A stretch of DNA of 29,992 nucleotides from CAZGUG01 sp964625335 (lineage in GTDB: Bacteria; Bacillota; Clostridia; Ch29), in contig CAZVBE010000023.1 in NCBI GenBank assembly GCA_964625335.1, forward strand, positions 1 through 29,992, given 5' to 3'. The notes below the pieces were generated by a model. The model worked only from the letters and a program-made list of their open reading frames with translations. It searched no databases and had not been told where the DNA came from. Both the position numbers and the translations under genes were made by a program. This document shows positions 29,549-29,992 of the stretch, piece by piece; position 1 is the stretch's first letter; each line of letters starts with the position of its first letter.

Positions 29549-29992
29549 TTATGCTTCAACCTCAGTGCCCTCTTTAAAAACAAACACCAACCTGCCGTCC
29601 AGCATTACCTTGACCTTCTCGACCGCCACCGTCCACAGCTTATTGTCGAATTCCTCTAAAATAAGCGGGCGTGATTCAATGCCCTTGATAAAGTTTTCAA
29701 GCATCAGAAACTTGTTCTGGCGCTCACACTTGAGCTTTTCCAGTTCAGCAACCCGCTCCATGGTCTTGTTGTGCCGCTCCAGATAGCTGTTGTTGCGCTC
29801 ACTCCACTCATCTTGATTGGTAGCTACACGAGCGTTTTCATAGATTGCCTTTTTGGAAAGTTCGAAGACCACTTCAATTTCCCGCCTAAGCTCCTCAAGT
29901 TCAGCGTCAATCTCTGTGCAATCACAAAGGATACTCTGGGAGAGACGGCAGTTGGCGATTAGTTCCTCCCGGCATTCCTTCAACGAGTTGAA
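29549..29992 (-). CDS. large serine recombinase, C-terminal part (runs off the window)
   Basis: The frame is open to the last base; an apparent TTG start at 29983 is internal, since codons continue upstream. About 147 residues are visible: a charged coiled coil (CTEIDAELEELRREIEVVF, then ERHNKTMERVAELEKLK), a CERQNKF hinge, and the typical tail RPLILEEFDNKLWTVAVEKV plus KVMLDGRLVFVFKEGTEVEA found in recombinase-family proteins of Firmicutes transposons and integrative elements. The catalytic serine domain and zinc ribbon would lie beyond the right edge. It indicates a mobile element extending to the right. Confidence 0.8.
   Translation of the reverse strand, partial: FNSLKECREELIANCRLSQSILCDCTEIDAELEELRREIEVVFELSKKAIYENARVATNQDEWSERNNSYLERHNKTMERVAELEKLKCERQNKFLMLENFIKGIESRPLILEEFDNKLWTVAVEKVKVMLDGRLVFVFKEGTEVEA

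Overview
The window reads as a chromosomal segment of a Gram-positive anaerobe of the class Clostridia. Strong AGGAGG-type ribosome binding sites, sigma-A-like TTGACA/TATAAT promoters, a Firmicutes-type LexA box, PadR and BlaI/BlaR1 regulators and an NAD-linked electron-bifurcating-type [FeFe] hydrogenase operon all point that way; species cannot be named from sequence alone.

Left part (1-8000) is an accessory defence island, all on the minus strand. From left to right lie an HNH endonuclease overlapped by a catalytically degenerate tyrosine-recombinase-like protein with a C-terminal zinc ribbon (254-1943), then a complete Qat anti-phage system in the order qatA-qatB-qatC-qatD (7380 down to 2480). 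The two modules are separated and flanked by three unusually GC-rich, hairpin-laden elements (about 1-240, 1990-2172, 7600-7830) that share short sequence blocks and stand out from the AT-rich genes; they look like cassette boundaries or mobile palindromic repeats. An IS256-type transposase relic follows at about 8200.

Middle part (8300-23700) is mostly core-like: an SOS-controlled Y-family DNA polymerase with a small partner ORF, a superoxide dismutase with a cysteine-rich tail, a ferritin-like protein, a PadR-membrane protein-papain-like operon, a secreted glucosaminidase with copper-amine-oxidase-type N-terminal repeats, the four-gene NAD-linked [FeFe] hydrogenase operon (hndA-hndB-hndC-hndD), an oxalate/formate-type MFS transporter, an IS3 relic, and an RNHCP-domain protein translationally coupled to the ribosome-assembly GTPase RsgA. 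The HndC subunit has lost one cysteine of its conserved [4Fe-4S] motif, has a new cysteine at the fourth-ligand loop, and lacks the C-terminal ferredoxin domain.

Right part (23700-29992) carries two independent BlaI-type repressor/BlaR1-type membrane protease pairs on the minus strand, each with its own promoter and paired palindromic operators, separated by a decayed stretch (26760-27470) containing gene tails, an orphan terminator and nested palindromes. A 59-codon TTG-started membrane protein follows the second BlaR1. The window ends inside the C-terminal region of a large serine recombinase, suggesting that another mobile element begins at the right edge.
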